From Typha latifolia (taxonomy: Eukaryota > Streptophyta > Magnoliopsida > Poales > Typhaceae), in the NCBI GenBank assembly GCA_019914945.1, contig CM034108.1, positions 7,636,001 to 7,700,000 of the forward strand: a stretch of DNA of 64,000 nt, read 5' to 3'. The notes under the pieces were generated by a model. That model saw only the letters and a list, made by a program, of their open reading frames with translations, was not told the DNA's origin and did not search any database. Numbering within the stretch: position 1 is the first letter of the stretch; each line of letters opens with the position of its first letter. This document shows, one piece after another, positions 45,791 through 56,080 of the stretch. The translations under genes were made by a program, and so were the position numbers.

Positions 45791-46055
45791 CCCCTATCTT
45801 GCGTGCCTACGAAAGACTCGCGGCGACGACTGAGCTTGACTTGGAACTTGCTGATCGAGAATCGAGCGGCTGATGCCCTTTCGCGCCAAACTGACACAAG
45901 TAAGCTTGCCTTTTTCAGCACCAGCATTTCCTATATCTTCAGATATGTGGGGAACCAATGCAGAAGATCATACCATGGAGGAACTTAAGCCAGAGTTCAA
46001 AGATCGCTTCACAAACTTCAAACCTTGAGGACAAGGTTGCGGAAGCGTGGTGGAT
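45791..46055 (+). pseudogene. K end of pol and polypurine tract
   Basis: It carries an ENRAADALSRQ motif (end of RNase H) preceded by a segment also present at 49057-49130 in the G/J tail but absent from A. The short tail without integrase follows, then GCGGAAGCGTGGTGG (46039-46053) and the 3' LTR. Confidence 0.83.
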
Positions 46056-47006
46056 TGATACGATTCGGACTTCACCGACGTCGTCTCGAGCATGGATTCA
46101 CTTTAGGAGTGTTTTTATTTCATGTTTTAGTATTTAATTTCCATTAAAATAAGTTTTCTGTAAGTCGCGTTCGAACACGGGTGGAGTGAGTTCGAACGTG
46201 GTTTGTGAATGGGGTTGTGAACGTGGTGAAGAAAATGTATTGTGCGTTCGAATGCGGTGCGTTCGAACGCACTGTGAACGCCTGCATCACGTTCGCAAAT
46301 ACCGACAGGCGCGTTCGATCACGCGTTCGAACGCCTGCATCGCGTTCGCAAATCCAGAAGAGCTAATTCGATGCGTTCGAACGCGGTCGGAAGACTTCGA
46401 ACGCAGTCGGCGAAAATTGTGTTTTAGGGTTAATGTGAATTGCTGGTTAGCCTATAAAAGGATGTGTAGGGCAACCAAAATTATTATTGATTATTGAGAT
46501 TGAGTTTTGCCTTGCCTTCTTCGTCTTCTTCGCTCCCGTTCTCTCAATCCCCGGCGACGCCGCTTCTAACCTCCCTCGTCCGGCTAATCACCCTAGTCCC
46601 TTAGGGGTGGCCCTCTTCTCCCCCTTCGTCCAATCTATCCAACACTTGCCCTAATCCTTCCATCAACCACAACCCTTCCACCATCACTTTTCACCAGTGC
46701 CACCACATTAACGCTGGTCCACCTTCAACCTCCATTACCTAGGATCTCGTGCCTCCATCCACGGATCCAAAACAGAGCATCCTGATGTTCGTCCACTAAA
46801 CGAACGATATCTCGAGATCCCCAACTCCGATTCGCCTGAAACTAGATTTTTTGGAAATCTCTTTTCCGGGCCTACAACATATCAAAATTTCACATCGATC
46901 CGACGGCGGAACATTTCGGGATCTTATTTCAAAGTTCCGTGCAAGATCTAGTCCAGATCTGAGAATTAGAAAAAATCGATCCATAGCCAGAGGCGTGATC
47001 GTATCA
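46056..47006 (+). repeat. K 3' LTR
   Basis: Same length as the 5' LTR; differences are scattered, many of them C/T or G/A at CpG. It ends GCGTGATCGTATCA directly before CAGGA, with no fossil PBS. Confidence 0.94.
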
Positions 47007-47590
47007 CAGGATAGCTGAAATCTCCCTCCACGCCTATTCGGGGACAGCTACGCCAAAGACCTTGCGGGTGAACGGGGTAGTCAAGAAAACCACAGTGAGA
47101 ATCTTGATTGACACTGTGTCCACCCACAACTTCATTGACAAGAGGCTCCTTAGGAAGATTGGGCTCGAGTCGGAACCCACGGAAGGGTTCGATGTGACGA
47201 TCGGAGATGGCACCACATTGTGAGCGGATTCTATTTGTGGAGGTGCCGAATTGAAGGTGCAAGGCCAAACTTTCACATTGGATCTTTATCCGTTGGCCTT
47301 GCAAGGTGCCGATATTATTTTGGGGACTCAATGGCTTCAAAGCTTGGGGCCCGTAACATTTGATTTCTCAAACCTCACACTGACATTTCGGAGGAATGGA
47401 AGAAGGGTGCTGCTGGATGGAAATCAACCGCAGCAAGGGCCGACATTGCAACCACTTGTGGGTTTTCCTTGTGCAGGGGACCGAGCTCTACTATTGCAAA
47501 TGGCTATTGTTGAACCAGAACATCCACCACCAAGGGAAGTAGCCTCTGACATGGAAGAGCTGCTGCATGAGTTTTAGGATCTCTTCAAGG
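47007..47590 (+). pseudogene. J/G protease
   Basis: It resumes J's linker after K. The active site reads ILIDTVSTHNFIDKRLLRKI: the catalytic Gly is Val. VLGTQWLQ-type sequence (here IILGTQWLQSLGPVTFDF) follows near 47320. Stops lie at 47221 and 47576. Confidence 0.87.
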
Positions 47591-48430
47591 AACCCCGAGG
47601 ACTACCGCCGAACCGTCGTCATTACCATCGCATCCAAATCATTCTAGGGGCTGAACCTGCGAATGTCCGACCCTATCGGTACCCGCATGTCCAGAAGGAA
47701 GAGATCAGTAAATTGGTGGAGGAAATGCTCAAGCAAGGGATTATTCAACCGAGTAGAAGTGCCTACTCATCGCCGGTGCTGCTGGTTCGGAAGAAAGACC
47801 GGAGTTGGCGATTTTGCGTCGACTACCGAGCCTTGAATGCAATTACTGTCAAGGACCGGTATCCAATACCGGTGATCGAGGAGTTGCTGGATGAGCTCAC
47901 AGGGTCGGCCTACTTCAGCAAACTTGACTTAAGAGCGGGATACCATCAAATCCGAGTCGACCCTGAAGATGTACACAAAACGGCATTCCGAACTCACGAT
48001 GGCCACTATGAGTTCCGAGTCATGCCGTTTGGGCTCACCAATGCAACGGCCACCTTCCAAGGGCTGATGAATGACCTCTTCCGCCCACTCTTGCGTCGGT
48101 ACGTGCTCGTCTTCTTTGATGATATTCTAGTATACAGCAGGAATTGGAGTGAGCACTTGCGGCACGTGCGGGAGGGGAGGTATTAAATATCTTGCGACAA
48201 AACCAGCTAAAAGTTAAGATGAGCAAGTGTCTTTGGGGAGAGTCAAGAGTGGAGTACTTGGGGCATATAATCTCTGTAAAAGGAGTGGAAGCCGACCCAA
48301 GCAAGATCAAGAATATGGTGGATTGGCCAATTCCTACTAATCGAGGGGAATTGAGGGGATTCCTTGGATTGGCGAGGGGTACTACCGGCGATTTGTTGCC
48401 AACTATGGCAAAATTGCTGCCCCCCTGACC
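47591..48430 (+). pseudogene. J/G reverse transcriptase
   Basis: Blocks: [90 protein letters not shown] (near 48113). A small insertion (GGGAGGGGAGG) at about 48172 shifts the frame. LGHIISVKGVEADPSKI follows in the next frame. Confidence 0.9.
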
Positions 48431-48896
48431 TCCTTACTCAGAAAAGGTGGGTTTCAATGGACGGGCAAAGCAACGGAGGCCTTCGAAGCCTTGAAGACAG
48501 CTATGTCTACAACTCCGGTTCTAGCACTACCAGATTTCGGCAAGCCCTTTGTGGTGGAGTGCGACGCTTCGGGTGAGGGCATTGGAGCAGTTTTGATGCA
48601 AGAGGGCAGACCCGTGGCATATATGAGCAAAGCATTGTCAAGTCAATCGCGACAGCTATCTACCTACGAGCGCAAAATGCTAGCGATTCTACACGCCGTC
48701 ACCAAATGGCGACCCTACTTGATTGGCCAACGATTTACTATCCGCACGGACCAGCGTAGCTTACCCTACTTCATGGAGCAACGTGTGCACACCCCAGCCC
48801 AACAACGGTGGGTCACGATCCTCCTTGGGTATGACTACAAATTAGTCTACAAAAAGAGGATTGAAAATCGAGCCGCCGATGCTCTTTCGCGCCAAC
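48431..48896 (+). pseudogene. J/G RNase H
   Basis: VVECDASGEGIGAVLMQEGR, SKALSSQSRQLSTYERKMLA, ILHAVTKWRPYLIGQRFTIR and LLGYDYKLVYKKRIENRAAD are intact from 48491. The frame then ends in inserted LTR sequence (FHYP-stop). Confidence 0.9.
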
Positions 48897-49056
48897 CTTT
48901 CCATTATCCATAACCCTTCCACCACCACGTTTCCACCGGTGCCACCCCATTAACGCCGGTCCTCCACCAACCACCATTACCTAGGATCTCGTGCCTCCAT
49001 CCACGGATCCAAAATAGAGCATCCTAATGTTCGTCCACTAAACGGACGATACCTAG
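48897..49056 (+). repeat. LTR-derived patch inside pol
   Basis: About 160 bp equal the LTR leader region (CCATTATCCATAACCC, CCGGTGCCACCCCATTAACG, GTTCGTCCACTAAACGGACG), dropped between two copies of the ENRAADALSRQ-coding sequence. It has no TSD. Confidence 0.85.
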
Positions 49057-49323
49057 GATCTCGTGTCTACGAAAGACTCGCGGCGACAGATAGGACCGAG
49101 CTTGACTTGGAACTTGCTGATCGAGAATCGACCGACTGATGCCCTTTCGCGCCAACCTGACACGAGTGAGCTTGCCTCTTTCTCAGCACCAACATTTCCT
49201 ATATCTTCAGATATGTGGGGAACCAATGCAGAAGATCATACCATGGAGGAACTTAAGTCAGAGTTCAAAGATCGCTTCACAAACTTCAAACCTTGAGGAC
49301 AAGGCTGCGGAAGCGTGGTGGAT
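49057..49323 (+). pseudogene. J/G end of pol and polypurine tract
   Basis: A second ENR-TDALSRQ segment of the K type, then DTSELASFSAPTFPISSDMW and the integrase-less tail, stop, and GCGGAAGCGTGGTGG at 49307-49321. Confidence 0.85.
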
Positions 49324-50110
49324 TGATACGATTCGAACTTCACCGACGTCGTCTCGAGCATGGATTCACTTTAGGAGTGTTTTTGTTTCATGTTTTAGTG
49401 TTTAATTTCTATTAAAATAAGTTTTCTGTAAGTCGCGTTCGAACGCGGGTGGAGTGAGTTCGAACGCGGTCGACGAAAATTGTGTTTTAGGGTTAATTTG
49501 AGTTGTTGGTTAGCCTATAAAAGGATGTGTATGGCAACCAAAATTATTATTGATTATTGAGAATTGAGTTTGCCTTGCCTCCTTCGTCTTCTTCGCTCCC
49601 GTTCCCTCAATCCCCGGCGACGCCGCTTCTAATCTCTCTCGACTGGCCAATCACCCTAGTCCCTTAGGAGTGGCCCTCTCCTCCCCTTTCTTCCAATCTA
49701 TCCAACACTTGCCCTAACCTTTCCATCATCCATAACCCTTCCACCACCACTTTTCCACCGGTGCCACCCCATTAACGCCGGTCCTCCACCAACCACCATT
49801 ACCTAGGATCTCGTGCCTCCATCCACGGATCTAAAACAGAGCATCCTGATGTTCGTTCACTAAACGGAAGATATCTCGAGATCCCCAACTCAGATTCGCC
49901 TGAAACTTGATTTTTGGAAAGCTCTTTTCTAGGGCTACAACATATAAAAATTTCACATCGATCCAACCGCGGCATATTTCGGGATCTTATTTCAAAGTTC
50001 CGTGCAAGATCAGTCCAGATCTGAGAATCGGAAGAGATCGATCCATAGTAAGAGGCGTGATCGTATCAAGCAGGTATCAGAGCTCCATAGCCAGAGGCGT
50101 GATCGTAACA
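49324..50110 (+). repeat. G 3' LTR
   Basis: Matches 37776-38563. The 42-bp unit is again doubled (50042, 50084) with GGTATCAGAGC between, and the LTR ends at the outer GATCGTAACA, immediately followed by the TSD CCCGA. Confidence 0.95.
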
Positions 50111-51002
50111 CCCGAAATATGACGCCGTTGGATCGATGTGAAATTTTGATATGTTGTAGCCCTAGAAAAGAGCTTTCCAACAAATCAAGTTTTCGGCGAA
50201 TCGAAGTTGTGGATCTCGAGATATCGTCCGTTTAGTGGACGAACGTCAGGATGCTCTATTTTGGATTCGTGGATGGAGGCACGAGATCCTAGGTAATGAT
50301 GGTTGGTGGAGGACCGGCGTTAATGGGGTGGCACCGGTGAAAAAGTGGTGGTGGATGGATTATGGTTGATGGAAAGGTTAGGGCAAGTGCTGGATAGATT
50401 GGAAGAAGGGGGAGAAGAGGGCCACCCCTAAGGGACTAGGGTGATTAGACGGACGAGGGAGGTTAAAAGCGGCATCGCCGGGGATTGAGAGAACGAGAGC
50501 GAAGAAGACGAAGGAGGCAAGGCAAAACTCAATCTCAATAATTAATAATAATTTTGGTTGCCATACGCATCCTTTTATAGGATAACCAACAATTCAAATT
50601 AACCCTAAAACACAATTTTCACTGACCGCGTTCGAACTCGCCTGACCGCGTTCGAACTCGCCCAACCGCATTCGAATGCACCGAATTAGCTCTTCTGGAT
50701 TTGCGAACGCGATGCAGGCGTTCAAACGCGGGAGCGAACGCGCCTGTCGGTATTTGCGAACGCGATGCAGGCGTTCACAGTGCGTTCGAACGCATCGCGT
50801 TCGAACGTGCAGTACACTATCTTCACTCACGTTCACAACCCTGTTCACAAACCACATTCGAACTCACTCCACCCGCGTTCGAACGCGACTTACAGAAAAC
50901 TAATTTTAATGGAAATTAAACACTAAAACATGAAACAAAAACACTCCTAAAGTGAATCTATGCTCGAGACGACGTTGGTGAAGTCCGAATCGTATCATCT
51001 TC

Positions 51003-51347
51003 AAATCTCTCAACCCTTGCCCTAACCCTTTCATTATCCATAATCCCTCCATAACCACCATACTCACCGGTGTACCACCTCCATAATCCATCTAGGATCT
51101 CGTGCCTCCATCCACAGATCCATAGATAGACTCCCTGATGTTCGTATATTTATTTGATGATATCTCCAGATCTCGCCGTCCAATTTCCCTGAAATTTGAT
51201 TCGTTGGAAAGAACATTTCTAGAGCTGAAATATATCAAAATTTCACATTTATCCGACAGCTATAACTTCTGAAATCCTCTTCCAAAATTCTATGCTAGAT
51301 CTAAAAATGGGATAGAGCAAACCTTAGCCTAAGGGGAGATTGTATCA
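51003..51347 (+). repeat. F 3' LTR, right part
   Basis: Continues F's LTR after H (AAATCTCTCAACCCTTGCC) to GGGGAGATTGTATCA. It is followed by AATCG, the mutated TSD. Confidence 0.9.
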
Positions 51348-51352
51348 AATCG

Positions 51353-51963
51353 CTGTGTTTGGTGCTTTCTTTCTCGGAATCCTCGAACACGTCCAAAACA
51401 ATCTCCCTTTGGTAATCATCAAAGTTCTAATCTTCTCGAATCAACATAATCATCAAAGTTCTAATCTTCTTCATCGACGAATCGCACCAAAGCCGCGCGC
51501 CTCACATTCCACCACCACCGGCCTCGGGTTGTCTACCGGAGGTGGAGGATGTTGTGTAAGAATAGGTAAAAGCGGCTCATTGACATTAACATGTCATACC
51601 TGGGCCTGTGGGACGTCGGTTCGGTGTGGTTCCACCGCTGGTCCTTCTTGGCGACACCGATCTTCGTCGAGAAGATGACGAAGCTAACCAGTTCATGATG
51701 TACTCCTTCAAAGCATTATGATCATTTTACATTCCGTCCACCCACTGCAGCAATGTTTAGGGCATGTTAAGTTCATCCGCCAAGCCCATGCTCATACCCA
51801 CTGGCATAAGTTGACTCAGCCCTATCGCGGCCGCACCAAGGGGCTTGGCCTCTTGGTTAGGATTTTCGTGGGTCAAGTTTTTCGTTGTTGGTGCGCCCTC
51901 CATTTATCTCCTTGATACCATCAACCTTGTCTCCACCATTAATGGAGGTCTGAGGTCCGTCGG
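51353..51963 (-). pseudogene. D gag N-terminal half
   Basis: It aligns with B gag 12522-11950: TCATCGACGAATCGCACC and CGCTGGTCCTTCTTGG are shared (plus view). Joined to 33830 it restores the RPEPR segment. No long open frame remains. Confidence 0.82.
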
Positions 51964-51975
51964 GCTCTGATACCA
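51964..51975 (-). other. D primer binding site
   Basis: GCTCTGATACCA on the plus strand, 2 nt from the LTR that starts TGGTATGAATGAG. Confidence 0.88.
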
Positions 51976-51977
51976 CT

Positions 51978-52818
51978 TGGTATGAATGAGAAACGTCCTC
52001 TTCCTGATCTAGATCGGTTGTAGGAAAGCAGCCCGTGCAGTTGAGGGAAACTATTTACCAAATATTCTACCTTAGTTGGAATATTACGAAACTAGGGATG
52101 GTCGATCTGTAACTTCCTGATCTACAGTTTTGGTATTTATGCCCTTCACAGATTCTGACTACAACTGGGACAAAAATATGCAAAAGTGGTAGTGATGGTG
52201 GTGGTGATAGGTGGTAGTGATGATAAGGTTAGGGATAATAATGGAGATGAGGGTGGATGGGTTATGGAGTTTAGGGTATAAGGATGAAGGGGGAGAAGGG
52301 GCCGAGATTGCAAGAAGGAGGGAGGACTCGATAGACGAGGGAGGTTAGAAGATCATCGACGCCGAGATGGCGCACGGCTAGGGCTTGAACAAAGGGGAAG
52401 GAAGATTAGGGTAGAGAGATAAGAGAGAGGATAGAACTCAATATTCATTCATCATAATATTTTTGGTTGCCATCCACACCTTAAGAGGCTAACCAAACAA
52501 GCCAAAAATGATAATTATTAACCCTAGAAATAGTGAGTTCTCGCCGATCGCGTTCGAACAGGGTCAAGCATGTTTGAATGCACAAATTGCTTTTTCTGTC
52601 GGTGCGAACGTATGCAGGCATTTGCACGTGGGCATTCAAACGGGGTCGAGCGTGTTTGAATGCACAAATTGCATTCTCTGTTGATGTGAATGCCTATAGT
52701 CGTTCACAAGGGCATTCGAATGCACCCCCTCCTGCGTTCGAATGCAGCATACAGAATCCTTATTTTTTCCAAATTAAATAACTAGCACAATAAGAAAAGA
52801 CCCCCATAAGGTGTATCA
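51978..52818 (-). repeat. D 5' LTR
   Basis: 841 bp; ends TGATACACCTTATGG (minus view) at 52818. CpG palindromes at 52545-52740 are almost all decayed to CATTCGAATGC and TTTGAATGC forms, as expected for an older, methylated copy. Confidence 0.88.
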
Positions 52819-52823
52819 CCTTA

Positions 52824-53440
52824 ACCTCAGCCTAAATGTCAGGCCTGAGCTCACTAATGAAGGTACTCTTTAGGGCTGAGTGAGATTAGTTAGTGACTCG
52901 GTTGCATATCTGCTTGAACTCTTCTTGATAAGCTCGAACTATTGTTGACCGAGTCAGCTTAGTCAACATGGCTTGAAAGTCCTCGTACTGGGTTGGACTG
53001 AACCGAGCACAAATCACATCTGCAAAGTCCTGCCAAGACTATAATGGTTGAGTCTACTTAGACGACTGGTACCACCTAATCGCCACACCCTCCAAGTGGA
53101 ATGAGGCTAGCTGGACCTTCTAGTGTTCAGTCGTGCCATGGTACGTGAAAAACTGCTCCAATAGATAGGTCTAATCTAGTAGATCTCCTCTAGAGAATTT
53201 TGGAAAGTTAGGCTTAACAGTCCTAGCTTGGATCCCAAAATGTGCTATGTTATTGCGAGCCAAGTGACCTCGTGATTGAGGCTGGTCACGTGGGTCATAG
53301 GCCCGCGAGTTTGGCTCATGTTGCACCCAAGTTACACACAGGTTTGGCTCAGTCTGATGATGCGTGCGCACTAGGTCATTCCAACATTCATCCTCGAGCT
53401 CGTACTCATGCTCAGGGTCATGTTCATGGGTTCCAAACAT
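52824..53440 (-). pseudogene. C gag, main part
   Basis: The frame starts near 53440 (MFGTHEHDPEHEYELEDE). It continues through PNFPKFSRGDLLD, EQFFTYHGTTEH, LASFHLEGVA, ARFSPTQYEDFQAMLTKL and AYQEEFKQICNRV, the conserved capsid order of this superfamily. Several stops are present (near 53170 and 53045). It continues at 23988. Confidence 0.8.
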
Positions 53441-54283
53441 GTCCGCATGAGGTGGTCGAACCGATTCATAAAAATTTGGCCTATCTCAAAAATCGTGCAC
53501 TTCATCACCTTCATTCAAATAACCTAACCCTAACCCTAGGGTTGAATGTGGAAATTGGCCTAGGGGTGGGCGACAGCTGGGTTCGGTCATGGGCCGCCGA
53601 CATTCAGCCCATGGCTGGTCCCCGCGGCGAACGGTGGCAAGCGGAAGTGGAAACAAATTATCGAGCTCAAACTCTAGTGGCTGCAATAGCGGCCATGGCA
53701 TGTTGTTGGCGGGTCTACTAGCCCTTAACGGTTGTGAAAGGAGCCGGTGGCCCCACATCAAAGGAGTGGCGGCAGCGAAAAGTCATGGCGGAGCCACCCA
53801 TCATAGGGGTAGCTACCCATGGTGCTGGTTGTGGAGTTCGACCACTCGATGGTCGTCGGCGGCTACGACGGCCACTACTGGCGAGTAGTTAGCTCGAGGA
53901 AGCTAGCCGCGGCCGTCGGTGGTCATGGAAGCACCGAATCCGTGGCCAACAGTCATGGGTTTGTTACAACATAAACCACTAGTGCCGGCACGAACGGTGG
54001 CCGTGTCTGAGGTGCTGTTGGTTTGAGGATGCGAGTGGACGTGGCAATTGGGGTCAGTAGGGGCTGGATCACTGCCGGTGGGAAGCTAGGGTTTTCGGCC
54101 ACTGCTTTGGGTGGTTCCTGCATGGCAACGATGTCTGGGAGGGTCTATAGGGATGGAGGAGTCTCCACCATTGCTGGAGGAGGGGTTGAGGCAGCGATTT
54201 GAGCCGGCTTATCCCCTCCCTCATAGTTTGGTATTGGTGGCTGTGGCCCTCCTAGTTCCGCCATGGCCGGCGGTGCCATGGAA
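53441..54283. other. C leader region, GC-rich
   Basis: Lies between C's gag and right LTR. Open frames occur on both strands because of composition; none is recognisable. No PBS of the TGGTATCAGAGC type is visible next to the LTR. Confidence 0.5.
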
Positions 54284-54806
54284 AGTTATGATTAAAATTG
54301 GAAAGATCCATTCGTAGGATGATCCTGATATTTTGAGGAGTAGTAGTATAAGAAGTTTCAGATCTAATGGCTTTAGAATAAAGTCAATCGGAGATCCGAA
54401 TGGAAAGTTATGATTAAAATTGTGCAGCAAGATCAGATAGGGCAGAATAGTAAATAACCGACGTTGTGACAATCGTAGGAAGGTGGCAAATGGCCAAGGG
54501 TGGTAGTGAACGCCCGTAAAATAGGGTGGCTAGGGTTTGGAAGGACGGAATGCTTCTACAACTATGATCTACTCCTAGAAACATAAGACGATCTAACGGC
54601 TACGATAAAAGATAAAGATGATAAGAAATATTTGGCTAAACTCACATTCATTCCACGAAAATTATCAACATGTGTCCACTCCTATTTATAGGAGTAAAAA
54701 TCCCTAGCGGATCAGATCCACATGTGGATTATTCGATTTGTTTGAAATTTAAAACAACATGGTAAAGTAACTAACTTGACTCGACTCGACTTGACTAGAC
54801 TTAACA
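54284..54806 (-). repeat. C 5' LTR
   Basis: Similar to 22997-23540 (ATTCGTAGGATGATCCTGA, CTACTCCTAGAAA region, ATCAACATGTGTCCACTCCT). GAAAGTTATGATTAAAATTG occurs at 54281 and 54401, so its U5 end is rearranged. Confidence 0.72.
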
Positions 54807-55460
54807 AATATATTATTATATTTATCACTCATATCTTTATCTCTTTTAAATATTTTATCGTAATTTATTACTCATCTCTTCTCTTTCTGAAACATCTTAT
54901 CAATATTTTATCATAATTTATCACTCCTCTCTACTCGTTCTCATCTCTTATCATATTCTTTTATTTTATACTAAATAAAAAAATTTAATTTAAACAGCAT
55001 AAATATCAATAATGTAATATTTCATAAACTTAATCATATTTTAAAAGGTATTATTATTATTAAATATTATTTTAATTTATATACTTAAATATAAATATAA
55101 ATATTATAAATTATTAATATTATATGATTTAATTGCTATAATATTTTTTTATAAATTATCTTATTATAACATCAAAAATATAATATTAATAAACAAATAT
55201 TTTATCGAAGTAAATTCTACAAAATATGGTAATCTAAAATATTATAAAATATATTTAGATTTAAAATAATATAAACTATACTAATAATTTAAATATTATA
55301 AAATTAAAATAATTTTTATATATTATTTATTAATAAAATACTTTTTTGATTATAACATATGTACAATTAAATGTAAAAAAAGATAAATATTAATAAACCA
55401 CTATTTTACAAAATTAAAATATATTTAAATTGCATTCAAACATTGCATATTTATCTCTCT
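54807..55460. other. AT-rich non-coding DNA
   Basis: Over 80 percent A and T by eye, with short TTTATCA/TCTTATC repeats. Nothing else recognised. Confidence 0.5.
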
Positions 55461-56080
55461 AGCTTTATGGGTGTAAAGAGCCGAGCCTGAGCAAGCCAGT
55501 TCCTGTCCTACTTGGTTTGAAATTAATTTTGAGCCTTAGAATTGGTTGAGGCTCGGCTCAGCTCAATCGAGCTGAGCTCAAGCCTGAAATGACCCTATCA
55601 TCAAGCCTCATTTAAACTGAGCTAGATCCTAGATTTAGGCCAAGCCATGCCATAAGAAGAAGAAGAAGATAAAGATCAGGGCTTGCGGGACAGTGCTAGG
55701 GGACCTACCGGAGAGCTGCGTGGTTGTGGTGCTGATCCACCTTGATCCGCTAGAGATTTGTTGGCACTACGACGGCGGCTTGGCAAAGGAAGAGGTGGTG
55801 GCACTGTGACGACGGCTTGGCGAAAGAGGACTAGGTGGCACCGTGGCAGCAACTTAGTGAAGGAGGATGAGGTGGCATCGTAGCGGCAGCGATAGCTTTG
55901 CAAGGGAGGACGAGCACCAAAGAGGAGGAGGCGGGGATGTGGAAATGGGAATTGGGGGTTAATGTTTTTCTCACCCTTTTATACTGAGCCAATCGAGCTA
56001 GATCCAGCTTTGGCTTAGCTCAATATTAATTTTGAATAGGTTTTAGCGGGTCGATATTAAAAACCGGAGAGGTGAGCACT
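55461..56080. mobile_element. Possible non-autonomous hAT-like element
   Basis: GGGTGTAAAGAGCCGAGCC at the left and GGCTCGGCTCAGCTC / GAGCTGAGCTC dyads are the kind of subterminal repeats found in plant hAT relatives. The middle (55650-55950) is GC-rich with near-repeats of GACGACGGCTTGG and GGAGGACGAG. The right end and an 8-bp TSD could not be identified. Confidence 0.35.

Larger units (their letters stand above)
42847..47006 (+). mobile_element. A-family element K with captured sequence
   Basis: Two 951-bp LTRs (42847-43797, 46056-47006) and identical flanks CAGGA (42842-42846, 47007-47011). Only the gag N-terminus and the extreme end of pol are from the family; the roughly 1.7 kb between them (44098-45790) has no similarity to gag or pol that I can see. 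It is the innermost, hence youngest, insertion of the stack. It must have used enzymes supplied in trans. Confidence 0.93.
37776..50110 (+). mobile_element. A-family element G, containing J and K
   Basis: LTRs at 37776-38563 and 49324-50110 (788 and 787 bp, nearly identical) and flanks CCCGA (37771-37775, 50111-50115) define G. Its gag frame is the longest in the window. The centre is rearranged: J starts inside the protease at 40383, but no J 3' LTR follows, and the distal pol runs straight into G's own 3' LTR. Confidence 0.92.
37642..50997 (-). mobile_element. Solo LTR H, A family, split by G
   Basis: The pieces 37642-37775 and 50116-50997 join into one minus-strand LTR. TCTTC flanks it exactly (37637-37641, 50998-51002). 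Its U5 end is the extended form: an inner end (AGAGATCGTATCA), a fossil TGGTATCAGAGC, then the outer end at 37642. The CpG array is at 50628-50890. Confidence 0.92.
33831..51347 (+). mobile_element. A-family element F, split by H
   Basis: F sits in D's gag with flanks AACCG (33826-33830) and AATCG (51348-51352). Its pieces are 33831-37641 and 51003-51347. Pol ends after RT: at about 37302 the sequence goes straight into the U3 of the 3' LTR, so RNase H, the polypurine tract and the U3 start are deleted. Gag and pol contain many stops. It has a single, simple PBS/LTR junction. Confidence 0.88.
23989..52818 (-). mobile_element. Chromovirus D, split by E and F
   Basis: D inserted into C's gag; its flanks are CCTTG (23984-23988) and CCTTA (52819-52823). 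Its own sequence is found in pieces: 23989-27438, 32808-33830 and 51348-52818. Each join restores the expected gag-pol order when compared with B. The two LTRs are unequal: 234 bp on the left because of an internal deletion, 841 bp on the right. All frames are broken. Confidence 0.88.
22997..54806 (-). mobile_element. LTR element C, gag-only, host of the nested stack
   Basis: Minus-strand order: right LTR (54806 to about 54284), GC-rich leader, gag (53440-52824, continuing 23988-23650 after D is removed), then directly the 3' end and the left LTR. No protease, RT, RNase H or integrase sequence lies between gag and the LTR, so C needed another element's enzymes. AATAT occurs at 22992-22996 and 54807-54811, as a TSD would. 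Against this, the right LTR lacks about 20 bp that the left one has at its U3 end, so the right boundary is less secure. Confidence 0.7.

Noticed and set aside
52555..52760. Short plus-strand frame across the D LTR CpG array
   Set aside because: It is a read-through of the eroded palindrome repeats, as in every LTR of this group.
53521..53541. Telomere-like CCCTAACCCTA
   Set aside because: Only about two units, inside C's leader; too short for an interstitial telomere.
54840..55460. Matrix attachment or origin-like AT-rich DNA
   Set aside because: Only base composition supports it.
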